Origin: Flammula alnicola
Lineage: Eukaryota > Basidiomycota > Agaricomycetes > Agaricales > Strophariaceae
Direction of reading: 5' to 3'
Length of the DNA: 64,000 nt
NCBI GenBank assembly: GCA_015499995.1
Contig: JADNRV010000013.1
Location: forward strand, 124,001-188,000
Numbering within the stretch: the stretch's first letter is position 1; every line of letters starts with the position of its first letter. Shown here in pieces: positions 12,866-23,978 of this stretch. The notes below the pieces were generated by a model that was given only the letters and a program-made list of their open reading frames with translations, was not told the origin of the DNA and made no database searches. The position numbers were made by a program, and so were the translations under genes.

Positions 12866-14411
12866 ATGTTCAAGCTTACCCTTTTTCGTTCTCTTCTGAC
12901 TAGAAGAGCCCACCTCCTTGCATCACCAAATTACGCGTTTTTAAACGGAAAAACTGGCCTGACCGTCGGAAAGCCTCTCTTTTTCAACACTATGGCTCCT
13001 TCACGCACCTCCTCCAAGCGCAAAATCGACAGCGATGATGCCCAGTCAGACCGCGACGAGGGTCCCTCTCAGTCATCCCAGTCTTCAAAGAAACCTAGAA
13101 GGGAAAAAGCAAGCCCTCCACAAAGCACGCAGCCTACCAACAAAGTGCTGCCCGTTAATATTGTCATCCCCCCAAAACAAACAGGCACGACGCGCGTCGT
13201 GGCCTGGAATGTGTCTGGTTTCGCTGCCAGTTCAAAGAAGGTAAGCGACATTTCCTGCCTGGTTTTAATGGTATAACTTACATGCTTTGATTTTTTAGGG
13301 ATTCAGCCATTACGTGGAAGCAGAAGATGCGGATATTCTCATTATAACAGAGACAAAGGTCAGTCGTACCAGTCGCGGCCTGTTACCACAACCCACTTTG
13401 GCTTATCCCTGTCACAACTTAGCTTCAGCAAGCACCGGCCAACCCATCGTTGAAGACCCGGTATCCTCATCAATACTGGTCAAGTGCCGCTAAGAAAGGC
13501 TATGGTATGTATCTTCATACTGCTCGTAGCCGAGCTTCAGTCTCACCAAGCATTCATCTTCGAAGCCGGAACTGCCATTCTGTCAAAACATGCACCTCTC
13601 AGTGTTAAAGAGACGATTCCAGGGCATCCAGACCCAGAATCAGTGAAAGGGCGCATTGTCACCCTAGAATTCGAGACATGTTACTTGGTAGGCACGTATG
13701 TCGTCAACGCCGGGCAGGGTCTGAAAGTGCGTAGCATACTCTCAATATTGCGCCTCTTCTTATCTAAATGCGATAGACCATGGCAGAGAAGAATTTATGG
13801 AACACGCATTTCTTCGCATACATGCGTGATTTGGACAAGACGAAACCTGTCATCTGGGCTGGTGACCTCAACGTCGCGCCGACCGAACTAGGCGCGTACT
13901 CACTTCATAAGTCACTTGTACCGCAACAATCGTTCTAATAGCCATTCCATTCCAGATCTCTCTAATGCAAAGTCGAACTGGAATAAAACCGCCGGATATA
14001 CCGAGTCAGAGACAACAGCCTTCAAGCACTTCCTGGCTTCCCCAGATGATCCTGACGCCAATAAATTCGTCGATGTCTGGAGGGCATTTCACCCAGATCA
14101 ACGGGCGTATAGCTACTTCTCCTACCGCTTCAACTGCAGAGCCAAAGGAATAGGTTGGAGGATAGATGGCGGTAAGTGGATGTCCAAGATACATACAGGT
14201 GCATGTCTGACTTGACACTTGTGATAACTTGACAGTCGTCATGAGCCAACGCTTGCAGGAACGCATCAAGATGGTAGGTTATATCTGACACAATTTTCGT
14301 CCCAACAGCTTCTTATTGACTATACTTGCTTTTCAGTGCGAGATCAGAGACGAAATCTACGGGGCTTCCGACCACTGTCCCGTGGTTGTAGAAATTGACG
14401 GAACACTATGA
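12866..14411 (+). CDS. AP endonuclease of the APE1/exonuclease III family
   Basis: Base-excision-repair endonuclease that cuts the backbone 5' of abasic sites. A basic, Ser-rich nuclear-type N-terminus (KRKIDSDDAQSDRD, SKKPRREK) precedes the catalytic core: TTRVVAWNVSGFAA with the metal-binding Asn, then DADILIITETK with the catalytic Glu, KKGYAGTAILSKHAPLSV, KPVIWAGDLNVAPTE (Asp/Asn), FVDVWRAFHPDQRAYSYFSY and finally GASDHCPVVVEID (Asp-His pair). About seven exons; first intron starts 13241. There are two in-frame starts: 12866 adds 42 residues resembling a mitochondrial presequence (MFKLTLFRSLLTRRAHLL), and 12992 gives the nuclear-type form MAPSRTSSKRK. An upstream ATG at 12859 opens a 14-codon frame. 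The length suits APE1 rather than the longer Apn2 with its zinc finger. Confidence 0.92.
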
Positions 14412-14611
14412 CATGTTCCTGCATCGTCAACATGCATATGGACCCAACGATACAGATCCCCACAAAATCCTCAACTTCGCTGTATATATTATCATTTCAT
14501 TATCAATTCATCATGGATTTCAAAGAAATGTGCAGATCTACTTGCCAGACTGCTTTCAATGTACCCTCTGCGGGGCGGATCGGATACTGCAGGACAACTC
14601 CAACATTCATC

Positions 14612-14697
14612 GGGGGCATAGCTCAGTTGGGAGAGCAGTAGACTGAAGCGTCCTGGGCGTATTCTAAAGGTCCCGCGTTCGATCCGCGGTGCCCCCA
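14612..14697 (+). tRNA. tRNA-Phe(GAA), intron-containing, copy 1
   Basis: The acceptor strand GGGGGCA pairs perfectly with TGCCCCC and is followed by discriminator A. The D arm is GCTCAGTTGGGAGAGC, the anticodon loop CTGAAG gives GAA, and the T arm CCGCGTTCGATCCGCGG is perfect. About 13 nt of extra sequence (CGTCCTGGGCGTA) lies just 3' of position 37, the usual tRNA intron site. Anticodon stem uses T28-A42. A T-run follows at 14702-14705. Confidence 0.93.
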
Positions 14698-14808
14698 TTT
14701 CTTTTGCCTTTTGTGGCAACATTTTCCTGCCTTTGATGGCAGTTCTTTCTTCATTTAACATTCTAAACCCCTAGAAACCGTGGCGCGACGTTTCGTCGGG
14801 CTTACATT

Positions 14809-14894
14809 CGGGGCATAGCTCAGTTGGGAGAGCAGCAGACTGAAGCGTCTTGAGCGTATTCTGAAGGTCCCGCGTTCGATCCGCGGTGCCCCCA
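14809..14894 (+). tRNA. tRNA-Phe(GAA), intron-containing, copy 2 with first-pair mismatch
   Basis: This copy lies about 110 bp downstream of the first and is nearly identical. Anticodon stem pair 28-42 is C-G instead of T-A, a compensatory change, and the intron differs at two positions. The first base is C (CGGGGCA) where copy 1 has G, so the terminal acceptor pair is C:C against the 3' TGCCCCC. The T arm and anticodon are intact. It is probably still a functional tRNA, but the terminal mismatch makes it less certain than copy 1. Confidence 0.85.
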
Positions 14895-14901
14895 TGAGTC
14901 A

Positions 14902-14907
14902 GTTTTT
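14902..14907 (+). terminator. RNA polymerase III terminator after tRNA-Phe copy 2
   Basis: A run of six T residues begins 8 nt after the end of the tRNA, the usual pol III stop signal. Confidence 0.75.
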
Positions 14908-15083
14908 TAGTGTCCATCTTTGTTGTACTTTCATCGTCCGAAGCGCCAAACGTACTTCGTTCAATTTTGGGTTTGCTCCCCTGACCAATCTCCTGATGCG
15001 AACCAAGGTCAGCCTTATTCCTCACTGTATCTGAAATCATCTTAAGCGTTCCCATTCTTACCAAAGTTGCATATAGACTACAT

Positions 15084-16609
15084 TTAATATTCCCCGAAGC
15101 GTACGTGTCCAGTTTGCTCCGCATGTGCCCTTGCGCCTTTCTCTCCTTTCAAACCTTGACCACATTCCTGTGTGACGATAGATGGTAGATAAGTGGAGAG
15201 AAGGTGCGATAGGTAGATAAGTAGACAGAAGGTGCGATAAGACAAAGAAGGAAGGAAGAAGAACGCGACTCGAGTGTCAGCAGGTCGATCTGCGCGAGGC
15301 AGATGATCCCGGCAGGCTTCTATGAATTCATTTAAGATTTAATTGTAGTACTCACTTCGCATTTCAGATCGAAGGTGGCCGTATTGGTGAAGGCCTTTTT
15401 TGAACGGAGAATGGTTGCGAGCTTCTTTGCTGCGATTAGTACTGGATCCGAGTCGTCCGTCGATGTCTAGAGGGAAGCGCTGCATCGTGAATTCCTCTTC
15501 CAGGTATCAAAGATAAAGACCTACGATAGGGAATAAGGTCTGATGCCACTCAGCAGGAGCGTCGACCATCGGCGCGAGTGTGGCAGCATCGTAGTGGATT
15601 CCGGAATAGATGAGAATCGCGCGCATGCCAGAAGGACTCCCAAATTCCCCAGCCGAGAAATGATCGATGCGGCCAGTCTCGACGTCCACGCTGGCTATCT
15701 CGGCGGAATAGTGCGCTGCAAGAATGCTGAGTTCGATAGCGCCGCCCCAGGAAGTTGGCTTGCTAATCGTGGCAATATATTGCGAGGGAGGCATTCTGCG
15801 ATGGATGATATTGACTAATAAGTTCAAGCACAAAGATGGATTGGGATGTGCCTACCCGAGGATGGCTTCGTTATATGTTTCTGGGTTATTTTTATGCCCT
15901 CTGCTACGACTATATCACAATGCCACAATTTAGCATCAGCAAGATATAAATTTAGATCTTGAACGCACTCTTGCGCATCTGGGGCGCCTTTGATATGCTT
16001 TGCTCAAAGACGAGTGCGCAGAGGAAAAAAGACATGAATTATCGTCGGGTACAACCTGCGTGCATGCATGTGACGTCAAAATTGAAGGCATCGAAGGAAG
16101 ATTGAGCACACAACTTACCCTGTGGATCAGGAAGCTTCCATCAAGTTCGACATTGTCTGGTCCAGAGGATGATTGGGAGAGCGCAGCTTGCTGCTGCGGG
16201 GGTATAGTCGGTTGACGCGTGGGCTGAAATGGTGCGCTTGCAGGTGTAGGTGTAGATTGGACGGGGGGTTGTACACGAGGAGGAGGAGGAGCTGACGCGG
16301 CCGGGGACCCCGAATCGGAGGCTTCGTTAACGATGAGCTGGTCACCCCTCTGTAAGCCAAGGGATTGAAGGGGAAGTTCTGGCACCAAAGTGAGCGCGCG
16401 TGGCGGATATCCGGACTTTACTTTTTGTGCGCGAATTTGATCAGAAGTTGGAATATATTTATGAAAGGGAACTCACGGATCTGGCGTGAAGGGAGGATGT
16501 CGGTGGCTGCGTAGATTTCCTGCTGCAGGTCTTGCACCGTAAAAGATGGATCGAACGAGACCTCGATGGTGGAGACGCCCTTTGGATGGCGCAGTCGGAC
16601 AGGGGCCAT
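15084..16609 (-). CDS. OTU1: Ubiquitin thioesterase OTU1 (YOD1 family)
   Basis: OTU-family deubiquitinase that works with Cdc48/p97 in ER-associated degradation. Start ATG at 16607-16609: MAPVRLRHPKGVSTIEVSFD, a UBX-like N domain continuing to SGYPPRALTLVPELPLQSLG and LQRGDQLIVNE. A Pro/Gln-rich linker follows. The OTU core opens VVPDDNSCLFSSA, with the catalytic Cys after Asp-Asn-Ser, and ends around YIATISKPTSWGGAIELSIL, RIDHFSAGEF and ILIYSGIHYDAATLAP (catalytic His). The final exon, after an intron of about 175 nt, encodes a C2H2 zinc finger: CEECGQGLKGEKGARAHAEQ followed by TGH. Stop at 15084-15086. All family domains are present, with no frame break. The intron carries a short tandem repeat. 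Confidence 0.93.
15178..15240 (+). repeat. Short tandem repeat inside the last OTU1 intron
   Basis: Two imperfect copies of a unit of about 29 bp containing GATAGGTAGATAAGTAGACA and AGAAGGTGC lie head to tail, followed by a partial GATAAG. They are within the last OTU1 intron, so they are not coding. Confidence 0.7.
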
Positions 16610-16866
16610 GGCGCGTAGTGTACCAGTTCAATCATCCCATCTCTATCCGTTATCTGTTGCCTCTTGTTTGTCATTTACCGTGGCGCACCTAGAGCCTATT
16701 TTGGATATGGCGCCTCTACTTCAATGCCCTTCGCGTCAATTTTTGGTTCGATGCTAATATCGAAGGCGATGTGCGTAGCGCATGGGTGCGCAGGCTTAGA
16801 TCCGTTCCAAAGCCAATGTGGTCATTTGCATACAGTCCTACGTCACCTGCTTCCCCCGCCAAATGC

Positions 16867-16873
16867 TATAAAA
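16867..16873 (+). promoter_or_regulatory. TATA box of the HSP12-like gene
   Basis: TATAAAA sits about 160 bp upstream of the start codon at 17031. A possible 5' UTR intron (GTCAGT near 16956 to CCACCAG near 17015) would put the mRNA start at the usual distance from this TATA box. A strong TATA suits a highly inducible gene. Confidence 0.6.
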
Positions 16874-17030
16874 TGAACCCCAAGCAGCCTTCCTAATCCT
16901 TATCCAATTGAATATTCTCCCCCACAAATCTCATACAACTTTTCAATCCAACAAGGTCAGTCTCATGCGTACTCGTACGTCGCCGAGCCTTTTGACTGAC
17001 ATCGTCTTTCCACCAGTTTATATACACAAC

Positions 17031-17468
17031 ATGTCCGACACCGGCCGCCAATCTTTCACCGACAAAGCTGGTTCTGCCATGAAGGTATTTTTATTCAGTC
17101 CCTTCTCGATTCACTATCGCTCATAAATATCTCTGTCTCAGCCCGACTCCCAGAAGGGCACTCTCGAGCAGGCCTCTGACTATATGAAAGGCACCATGGA
17201 CAGCGCTGCTGGCTCTATGCAGCCCAACGTAAGTACCCTCCCAGACTTTCTTGTGAATGACCTATGACTTACGCCCCGACCTTAGAGCCAGAAATCTGGT
17301 AGCCAGAAAATGGGCGATTCCATGACCAACAACTCCGGTGGCAACAACGTCCGTCTTGCTATTTTTAAATCAATCTAACGATCTCTGACCGTGTTGTTTG
17401 GCATCCAGGACTCTCTCCTCAACCAGGCTAAGAACGCCGTGGGCATGGGCAGCAACACTGGCAAGTAA
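17031..17468 (+). CDS. HSP12/HSP9-family small stress protein
   Basis: Small hydrophilic stress protein thought to bind membranes and help survival under heat, osmotic or stationary-phase stress. Four exons were resolved exactly: 17031-17084, 17142-17228, 17286-17348 and 17409-17468, all with phase-0 introns, giving 87 residues. It begins MSDTGRQSFTDKAGSAMK, the HSP9_HSP12 signature, followed by Gln/Ser/Gly-rich segments and the end SLLNQAKNAVGMGSNTGK. There are no Cys or Trp residues, as expected for the family. A TATA box lies upstream. It faces the convergent CHMP7 gene, whose proposed end is about 170 bp away. Confidence 0.9.
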
Positions 17469-17634
17469 TCGGATCGTCTTCGCCGTTCCCCGATTCCTCT
17501 GGGCTAAGTTCTGTTGTACCAATATTTCTGCAATGTCGATCACCAATACAAATATTCTTGACACAAACCTGCCTGATGTGATGTTTCTTTGAGTGTTCGG
17601 TTATAAATAATATGCGTTGAGTATGCATCATCGG

Positions 17635-19629
17635 TCATAGGTGGTTTTCAGGTCCTTTGAAGATTGGATCCCATCCAAAATTTTCAGTCCAACTTAGAAC
17701 GAATAACTGATTCATGTATGCAAGTGGACGTGTGTAAAATTCCGAAAACAATGTAACAACAAAACGACTCTGAATGACGCGTAGGCGAACATCCTGAAAC
17801 CCAAGCAACGAAATCCATTCATCATGAAAGGGAACGCGTTGGCGTTCAGGCGACTCCACCAAAGGCATGTCACTCGGCGCCTTCATTACCTCATCCAACT
17901 CTTCCGCGTACTATCCTCAAGCTCCTTCGCCCTATCCGCCGCCTGCGCCTCCCTAACCATAGCCTTCCACTCCTCCTCCACTTCGCATCATCGACAGTGT
18001 CCTCGATGCCAAGAGCAATATCACCTCCGAGTCGGACAGCGTCGTCCACCTCCTTTGCATCGGCATTGGCTTCAGCCAAGCTTCCATCGTCTCGTCAATT
18101 CTCGAGCGCTCGAGCGATGGATGGGCCAGTATAGTGCGTAGCGCCGCAGTGGAAGATTCATATGATTTCATTATCTGTAGAATGATAAGAATACGCCGTA
18201 GGACGTTGTAAGTAGGAGAGAAATGACGCACCTCCACGTCGCCTGCAGCGGCTTCAACCGTTATGAAGGTTGATTCAAGTGTGGTCAACGATCCGAGGCG
18301 CTTGTTCAGGAGGTCTTCTAGCTGTTTACGAGACCGGAGGTAGCTTAGGGCTGCTGGTTTACGTTTCTGCTGAAGAGCCGCAGAGGCTTTACGCGTATAA
18401 CTATGGAGTATAATGAGAAAATAGTAATTTAAATCGATATCGCAGGGCACGTACTCGTCCATCTTGCTTTGCAATGACTCGACTTGCACTCGCAAGTTCC
18501 AAATGGCATTTTTCAGTTCCAGAATACCGCGATCGACAGCTGTGATCATGCGTTCCTCTGCAGGAGCATTCTTGTCCACGAATTTAATAATCTAGCGAAC
18601 AAGTGTTGAGTTTATCAGGCCCAGAGAACACTTAAAGCAAAAGAAATGCTCAACCGACCTCTTTATCCACGACAAGTACACCTCGATCACGTTCCAAATA
18701 TTTCACCAATACCTTGGCGTCCGTTTCCCGAAGTGGCTCTTCACTACCACCAGCACCTACACCAGCAAACGCGCCCGGAAACTGTCCATCGTATACAGCG
18801 CATCGCCAGCACTTGCCATCTTCTCATCCTGTCTCTCCACTACCTGATCCGCCGCCCGCTCTACCAGCGGCACCAAGACATACTCGCCCCACCAACCTGT
18901 ATCTTTATGATGGTGGCCTCTACCACTTCCAGAGCTGAGGAGGCCCTCCTCGCCAACGATACCCATTTGCTCCAACGCCCACCAAAGCGGCTTGCCGACG
19001 ACATAGGCAGCTATACGCGCAGGCAGCCACCCGGGGTCGTATATCGAGGATTTAGAGGAAATAAACTCAGGTAGAGGGATGGCGGTGCGAGTACTGCGCA
19101 GTTCAGACTTGCTGGGGCAGATCTCGAGGTCAGCCGTGTGTCTTTTATTTAAAACAATGGATTGTATATTTCGGCATGGAATGAATGGTTCAAAGCATAC
19201 GAGGGCAGCAAGGATAGACATAAAACGAATTGGGAGGTGGAATGAAAGAGAAAAGAAACGTACGAGTACGGCGCCCAGCGCGAGTGGCTTGCCCACTTTT
19301 GGTATTTTCACTCGCTCCAACAGCTCCCTACCCGCATGCAGGACGAGTCTATCACTCTTCGTCGCGTCCTTGTCTTTATCTTTCACCTCGTCTACGACTT
19401 CATTCCGATGTCGACGATGAGGTGTAGGTGTTGTGTGCGCATGCTGCAAGTGCGAATGATGTTGCATCCCCGAGCCCACAACGACCTCAAGCGCCTTGCC
19501 CCACCAGTCCACATTCGCGTGGTACGACGTCGGGTTCGAGTGCTTCTGTCGCGAGAAGTCCGAGTAGAGCGCCTGTAGCCGCGGGGTGGACGTCACTGAG
19601 AAGGGCGGGAGGGACGTCAATGTCGTCAT
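17635..19629 (-). CDS. CHMP7-like ESCRT-III protein, frame interrupted by apparent one-base gaps
   Basis: ESCRT-III protein of the CHMP7 type, acting in nuclear-envelope resealing and endosomal sorting. ATG at 19627-19629 gives MTTLTSLPPFSVTSTPRLQA, then YSDFSRQKHSNPTSYHANVD, WWGKALEVVV and KPLALGAVL. A middle part has FISSKSSIYDPGWLPARIAA. The Snf7 half shows VDRGILELKNAIWNLRVQVE, LQSKMDE, QQKRKPAALSYLRSRKQLED and IMKSYESSTAALRTILAH. From there the expected helix is split over three frames: MEA, then EANADAKEVDDAVRLGGDIA, then EEEWKAMVREAQAADRAKEL, then LDEVMKAPSDMPLV. Each join needs one extra base, near 18078, 17980 and 17897. The C-terminal end at 17635 follows the last frame and is uncertain. 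Family assignment is good; the gene is probably intact in the organism. Confidence 0.78.
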
Positions 19630-20173
19630 TGGTGGTATCGCTGGTGTTAGAGGTTCGGACGAAGACGAGGACCCGGCGGCGTGGAAGGCGCGGGGCGCGA
19701 CATCGTGGTCCGAGTCTGAAGAACAGGGTACAGTACTCTTTGAAAGGCCACCATGCGCAAAAGGCTTAGGCAAGCCAGATTGGTCGCGTCACATCACGTG
19801 CGCGAAAAGCTCTTGGCCTCTTGATTTTCGTTCTTCCCAGTCAATTTGAATCTCAATTCTAATCTTGAGATATCAATTCTTCGCTCCACTTCGACATAGC
19901 ACCGAAGGCAGTACTTTTCCCAAGCCTCATCTTTTCACACATTCATGAATCCTCGTCTCAATATCTGTGTATGATACATATACCTTTCACGTCACTCTTG
20001 AGTCTTCAAGATACTCCTCTACAATATCGATCCAACACCGACAAGGAATTGGTGACTGACCGGCGGATACAGCCATGGAACTCTGTTAGCACCTGTTATC
20101 AAGGCATTGCCAGCACAGATTGATGAAACATGAGTGGGAGAAGCAATAATAAACTACGGCGCTGCGAATACAA
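19630..20173. other. Intergenic stretch upstream of CHMP7
   Basis: About 0.5 kb with no supported gene. It should contain the CHMP7 promoter and the 3' untranslated region of the first membrane-protein paralogue. Confidence 0.5.
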
Positions 20174-21543
20174 TTACAGATTGAGGGTAATTATAAGCCA
20201 TTCATAGTTATACCTCTGCGGCCCTCTGTAACCACCCGGCTGCTGGGACGGTGTCTGATAACCACCGAACTGGGCAAGACTTTGTGAAACGCTTTCCACG
20301 GACCTTCGACCGGCGGGAAGGGTGGTGTATACACCCGAAGTTACAGGCGACATCGGGAATGTGCTCGCATCAGAGGTATCCTGTATAAGAAAATAGTGAG
20401 ATTCAAGCATCAAAGATTCGCATGGAAACACATACGTATAAGCTTTGAGAGAACGGTACAGGCGAAGGGCCGTCAGGCGATCGCGAAGAGCCCGTAACTT
20501 GAGACATGACAGGGGCAGATACCAAAGCACGACTATCAAACGTGAGGTCTTGTTGAATGGCATTTCGCCTTTTGTGCATGAACCACCAAAGGACACCAAG
20601 AACTACAGCAGCGAGGAAGACGAGTCCGCCTACAACGCCTCCAGCAATCGCGCCCGCATTGGAGTGTTTTTTCTCTGTAGTTGCAGAAGTTACTGTGGGG
20701 GAAGTCGTTGTCGTGGCTGATGGGGTAGGGGTATTTGACGTTGTAGACGATGAAGTCAAGGCTGGAGGCGCAATGCCGCTGAGAGCTAAGGAAACCATTC
20801 ACTTCAAAGATGATGTCGATGTAGAAGCCATCGAACTTACCATTCTGAGCAGCAACCGGATCCAAGGTGTCGCCAGTCTGCAGAATGAGTGGTCGTTAGG
20901 CCAGCCCTGTACCATAGAATTAATCACTAACCAGAGTAACGTTCAAAGACGCCCATACAGGCACTTGGACTGTGGCGGGGAGTGGATCAGGAAATCTAGT
21001 GACCCACCAGGGTTTGAGTCGTGTTAAATTGCTTGAGAATTGAGACTCACGTCGTCAAAGAAGGATTTAGACAGTTTTCGTTCCATGTTGTCCAATTCTG
21101 GAAAGTTCGTCCTTGACATCCTCCACAGGCGCTGACCAACGAATAGGTAACGGAACTACATAAACATGGGTTCTGCAGGGCAGCCGTCGGTCCTAGATAA
21201 TGGGTGTTTACGGGTATGGCGTCCACAGACGTTGCTAATCATCAAAGCAGGCAAATGAGAACACGATCGCTAGCGCGGTACATATCACGGTGATCGACAC
21301 TCACGCATACCGCAAGCAGACTCCAGAAAGGCTGCAACTAAACAGGGCGTCTGGCCTCTCGAATTGATAGACTGCGTAAATCAAGATCGAGTTAGTAACC
21401 TTCAGCTGACTATCCCATGCGCGAAGGTAAAAACACACCCATTGATACGCCGGGATGCACTGGGTAACATCTGAAGTCTGCCCGGCGACGGTCAGCACAG
21501 CTGCGAACAAGACAACGAATTTTGCCCGCTGACTCCACGACAT
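20174..21543 (-). CDS. Secreted single-pass membrane protein, tandem paralogue A
   Basis: Predicted type I membrane protein of unknown function. ATG at 21541-21543 gives MSWSQRAKFVVLFAAVLTVA, a signal peptide, then CIPAYQW. Next exons read SRGQTPCLVAAFLESACG, SLVSACGGCQGRTFQNWTTW and NENCLNPSLTTFPDPLPA, a Cys/Trp ectodomain shared with the next two genes. A Ser/Thr-rich stalk (TSSSTTSNTPTPSATTTT) precedes NAGAIAGGVVGGLVFLAAVV and LGVLWWFMHKRR, the membrane span with a positive stop. The cytoplasmic tail is Ser/Pro/Gln-rich and ends GGYRGPQRYNYEWL. About seven exons. No enzyme motif is visible. A cell-surface sensor or wall-linked protein is possible but only inferred from architecture. Confidence 0.75.
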
Positions 21544-22663
21544 GATGGACGGAGGATAAGTGGAAGAGCTCAACCACCGTTAGCCTCGCAGGGTTCCATT
21601 TACCGAAAATATGTCCTGTGAGAAATCTTGGGGGGAGAAGCGAGCACAGGTTCGCCCAAATGATGATAAGTTGATATCCTTGCAGTTTGATCTTTCCCTG
21701 ATGGGGATGGCCGCCGTTGTAACAGCATGGCCGACGTTTCAACTTTCCGATCTTGCCGCAGATATGCATCGTTCGAGCTCACCGTGAGCTCATGGTGAGC
21801 AGAGAGTTGCCTGTTGTCGCGTCGCGCAACACAGCGAACTCGCGGCATCGTTCGCGAACACGAGGTCGTAAAGTTCAACGCTGTGGCTGCTGTGGAAACC
21901 CTTGGAAAGCGAGCCACTACTTATACTTACCTGCACCTTCTACATCACCTAAGGTGTCTGAGCAATTTGCAACTAAGATAGAGAATTTCTATCCTACAAA
22001 TCAAACAGAATGTTGGTCGAAAACAATAATCTTGATGCAAGCTGCTGAGCGGGGCTTAAGCAACATCGGTGGTTCTGCCTCGTCTACCTATGTAGATCTT
22101 ATTTCACTGTAGTATCATTATAGGCAACAAAATTAGAAGTTCGATGGGCCCTCGGGTTGGGAAAAGCCTGATAATGTTATTGATTTCGGTGTGCAAAACT
22201 GCTCGTACGCAGACTAGATGTCATGAAGACTTGATCAACTGATCAATTTCTAAATGCAAACGCATGTATGTAAGTAAAGTAATAAATGACGAGTCTTTTA
22301 GCGCGCGACTACAGTGGAGTCCAGATTCGGCAAATGGTGCTTTCCAGTCATCCTCCACAACAATTCCACAAATTTGAAAACGTGTCTATGTATCCTATAA
22401 GTACCATTTGCAAGTAAACAGCTGTCATAAAATCATGGTAAGTACATGTGGTACCGTTTACATCGGCAGCCAAAATGATAAAAAACGACAAAACATCTAT
22501 TACACATTGGTTAAAATTCCGAGCAATGGGTGGTTGAGATTGGGATGGGATACAGCCCTTTCGAATAAGACCGAGCGGAGCTGCAGGAAGACAAGGATCA
22601 CAAATTGTAAACCTTCGTAACATACTGTAACCTTTCTATCCCGAGAATATGTATGAATCCACC
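21544..22663. other. Intergenic stretch between membrane paralogues A and B
   Basis: About 1.1 kb with no supported gene. It should hold the promoter of paralogue A. Short reading frames on both strands have no family motifs. Confidence 0.5.
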
Positions 22664-23978
22664 TTAAAGTTCCGGCGCTCCGGTGTATTGAGGTCGACCA
22701 GGCATCTGAGGGAAAGCACCCGACGTACTGTGTCCAGTGATATGTTGTGCCACCTGACCAGGATACTGCTGCTGCTGAGCGAAGGAGTCCGGAGATGGGG
22801 TATATGGATTAAATCCACTATGGTCATTTGTGGGGAAAGTGCTGGGATCGTTGGGGTCCTGTGAATCTCATGTCAGTGATTGATCGCAAGTCAATTCAAA
22901 ATAATCAATCTCACATAAATCCTTGGTGCCGTAGCCGCTGTCGGTGCGTAGGTGCTACCACTAATGATTGGTGTATTTTTCGATACCATAGTAGGTTCAT
23001 AGAAGAGGAGGCTGGCTTTGGGTGTTGACGACGACGAAGAAGCCAGAACACCAAGCCCGCAATTGCGGCAAGTCCTACAATACCCCCGACCACACCTCCG
23101 GCAATGGCTCCTGCATTGGATTTCTTACCACCTAACACAGGAGATGTCGGTGTTGTGCCTGGAGTCGTTGAAGGGCCGGTCGACTGGGGAATGCTGGATG
23201 ATTCAGGCCCCCTAATATGCTCAGTTGACACGAAGTACAGTGTAAATGGAAATTCATACCCGCTGTTGATGCGGCGGCGACATTGAAAGTATCCGAAGTC
23301 TAAGCAAAAAATCTAAGGCGGTGAAACGATCGGAAATATCGAACAGAACCTACTTCGACATCAAGATAGGCATAGTGAGGTACCAGGAGGCCTTGTGGAT
23401 TGGATCCAAGAACCTGCAAGGTTGATAAGGAGAAATTAGGTGTCGATAATCGCCGCGGCTCACACTTGAGAATAGACAACGCTACAGTTGGTTTTGTACG
23501 TTGACCAGCTGAGGGACGAGGTGAGTGACGACCACGAGTCGGCTAAGATACACACTTAATAAAACTGCGGTCCTGGCATGCGGCGCAAGCACTCAAAAGT
23601 GAGTAATAGACAGAACTACATCTACAGGAGTTTGCATTCGCTACGTTGGGTCCCAGATAAACGAATCCTGGTTGCAATGGCGCCAAAGTGAAGTCTATGG
23701 AGCATTTCGTGAGGTATGACTCGTATATGTCAGACGCAATTTAAGATTCACCTGTTCCAATACATACTCCTGCAAGAGCCATTGCTACATCGCAAGGACT
23801 GTCGCCTTCAGAATTAAAGGACTAGTGGAAATCTATATCAGCAGCACAATCGGATATCGAAGTAGAGATGTCAAGCTACCCATGAAAAGCCCGCTAGGCA
23901 AGTCGCCTTTGTTGTATTCTGAGCAGCGACATAATACGGCAAAAGACCTAGTGCCGCGACTGCAACAACCCTCAACAT
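22664..23978 (-). CDS. Secreted single-pass membrane protein, tandem paralogue B
   Basis: Paralogue of the gene at 20174-21543. ATG at 23976-23978: MLRVVAVAALGLLPYYVAAQ (signal peptide), then TCLAGFSW, an intron, SFNSEGDSPCDVAMALAGVC, an intron, TLAPLQPGFVYLGPNVANAN and CRCSSVYYSLLSACAACQ. Later exons give LLVPHYAYLDVE and TSDTFNVAAAS, then a Ser/Thr/Pro stalk, the span AGAIAGGVVGGIVGLAAIAG + LVFWLLRRR, and a Gln/Pro-rich tail ending MPGRPQYTGAPEL. Stop at 22664-22666. Introns fall at matching places to the neighbours. The pattern C-x-W, NS-G-x-PC, CxCxxVxYSLxSACxxCQ is common to all three genes. Function unknown. Confidence 0.78.

Noticed and set aside
14395..15124. Reading frames running through the two tRNA-Phe genes
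   Set aside because: The tRNA folds and anticodons are clear; the frames only pass through them by chance.
18646..19770. Several long plus-strand frames over CHMP7
   Set aside because: Their composition follows the opposite strand's codons, and they have no motif or intron logic of their own.
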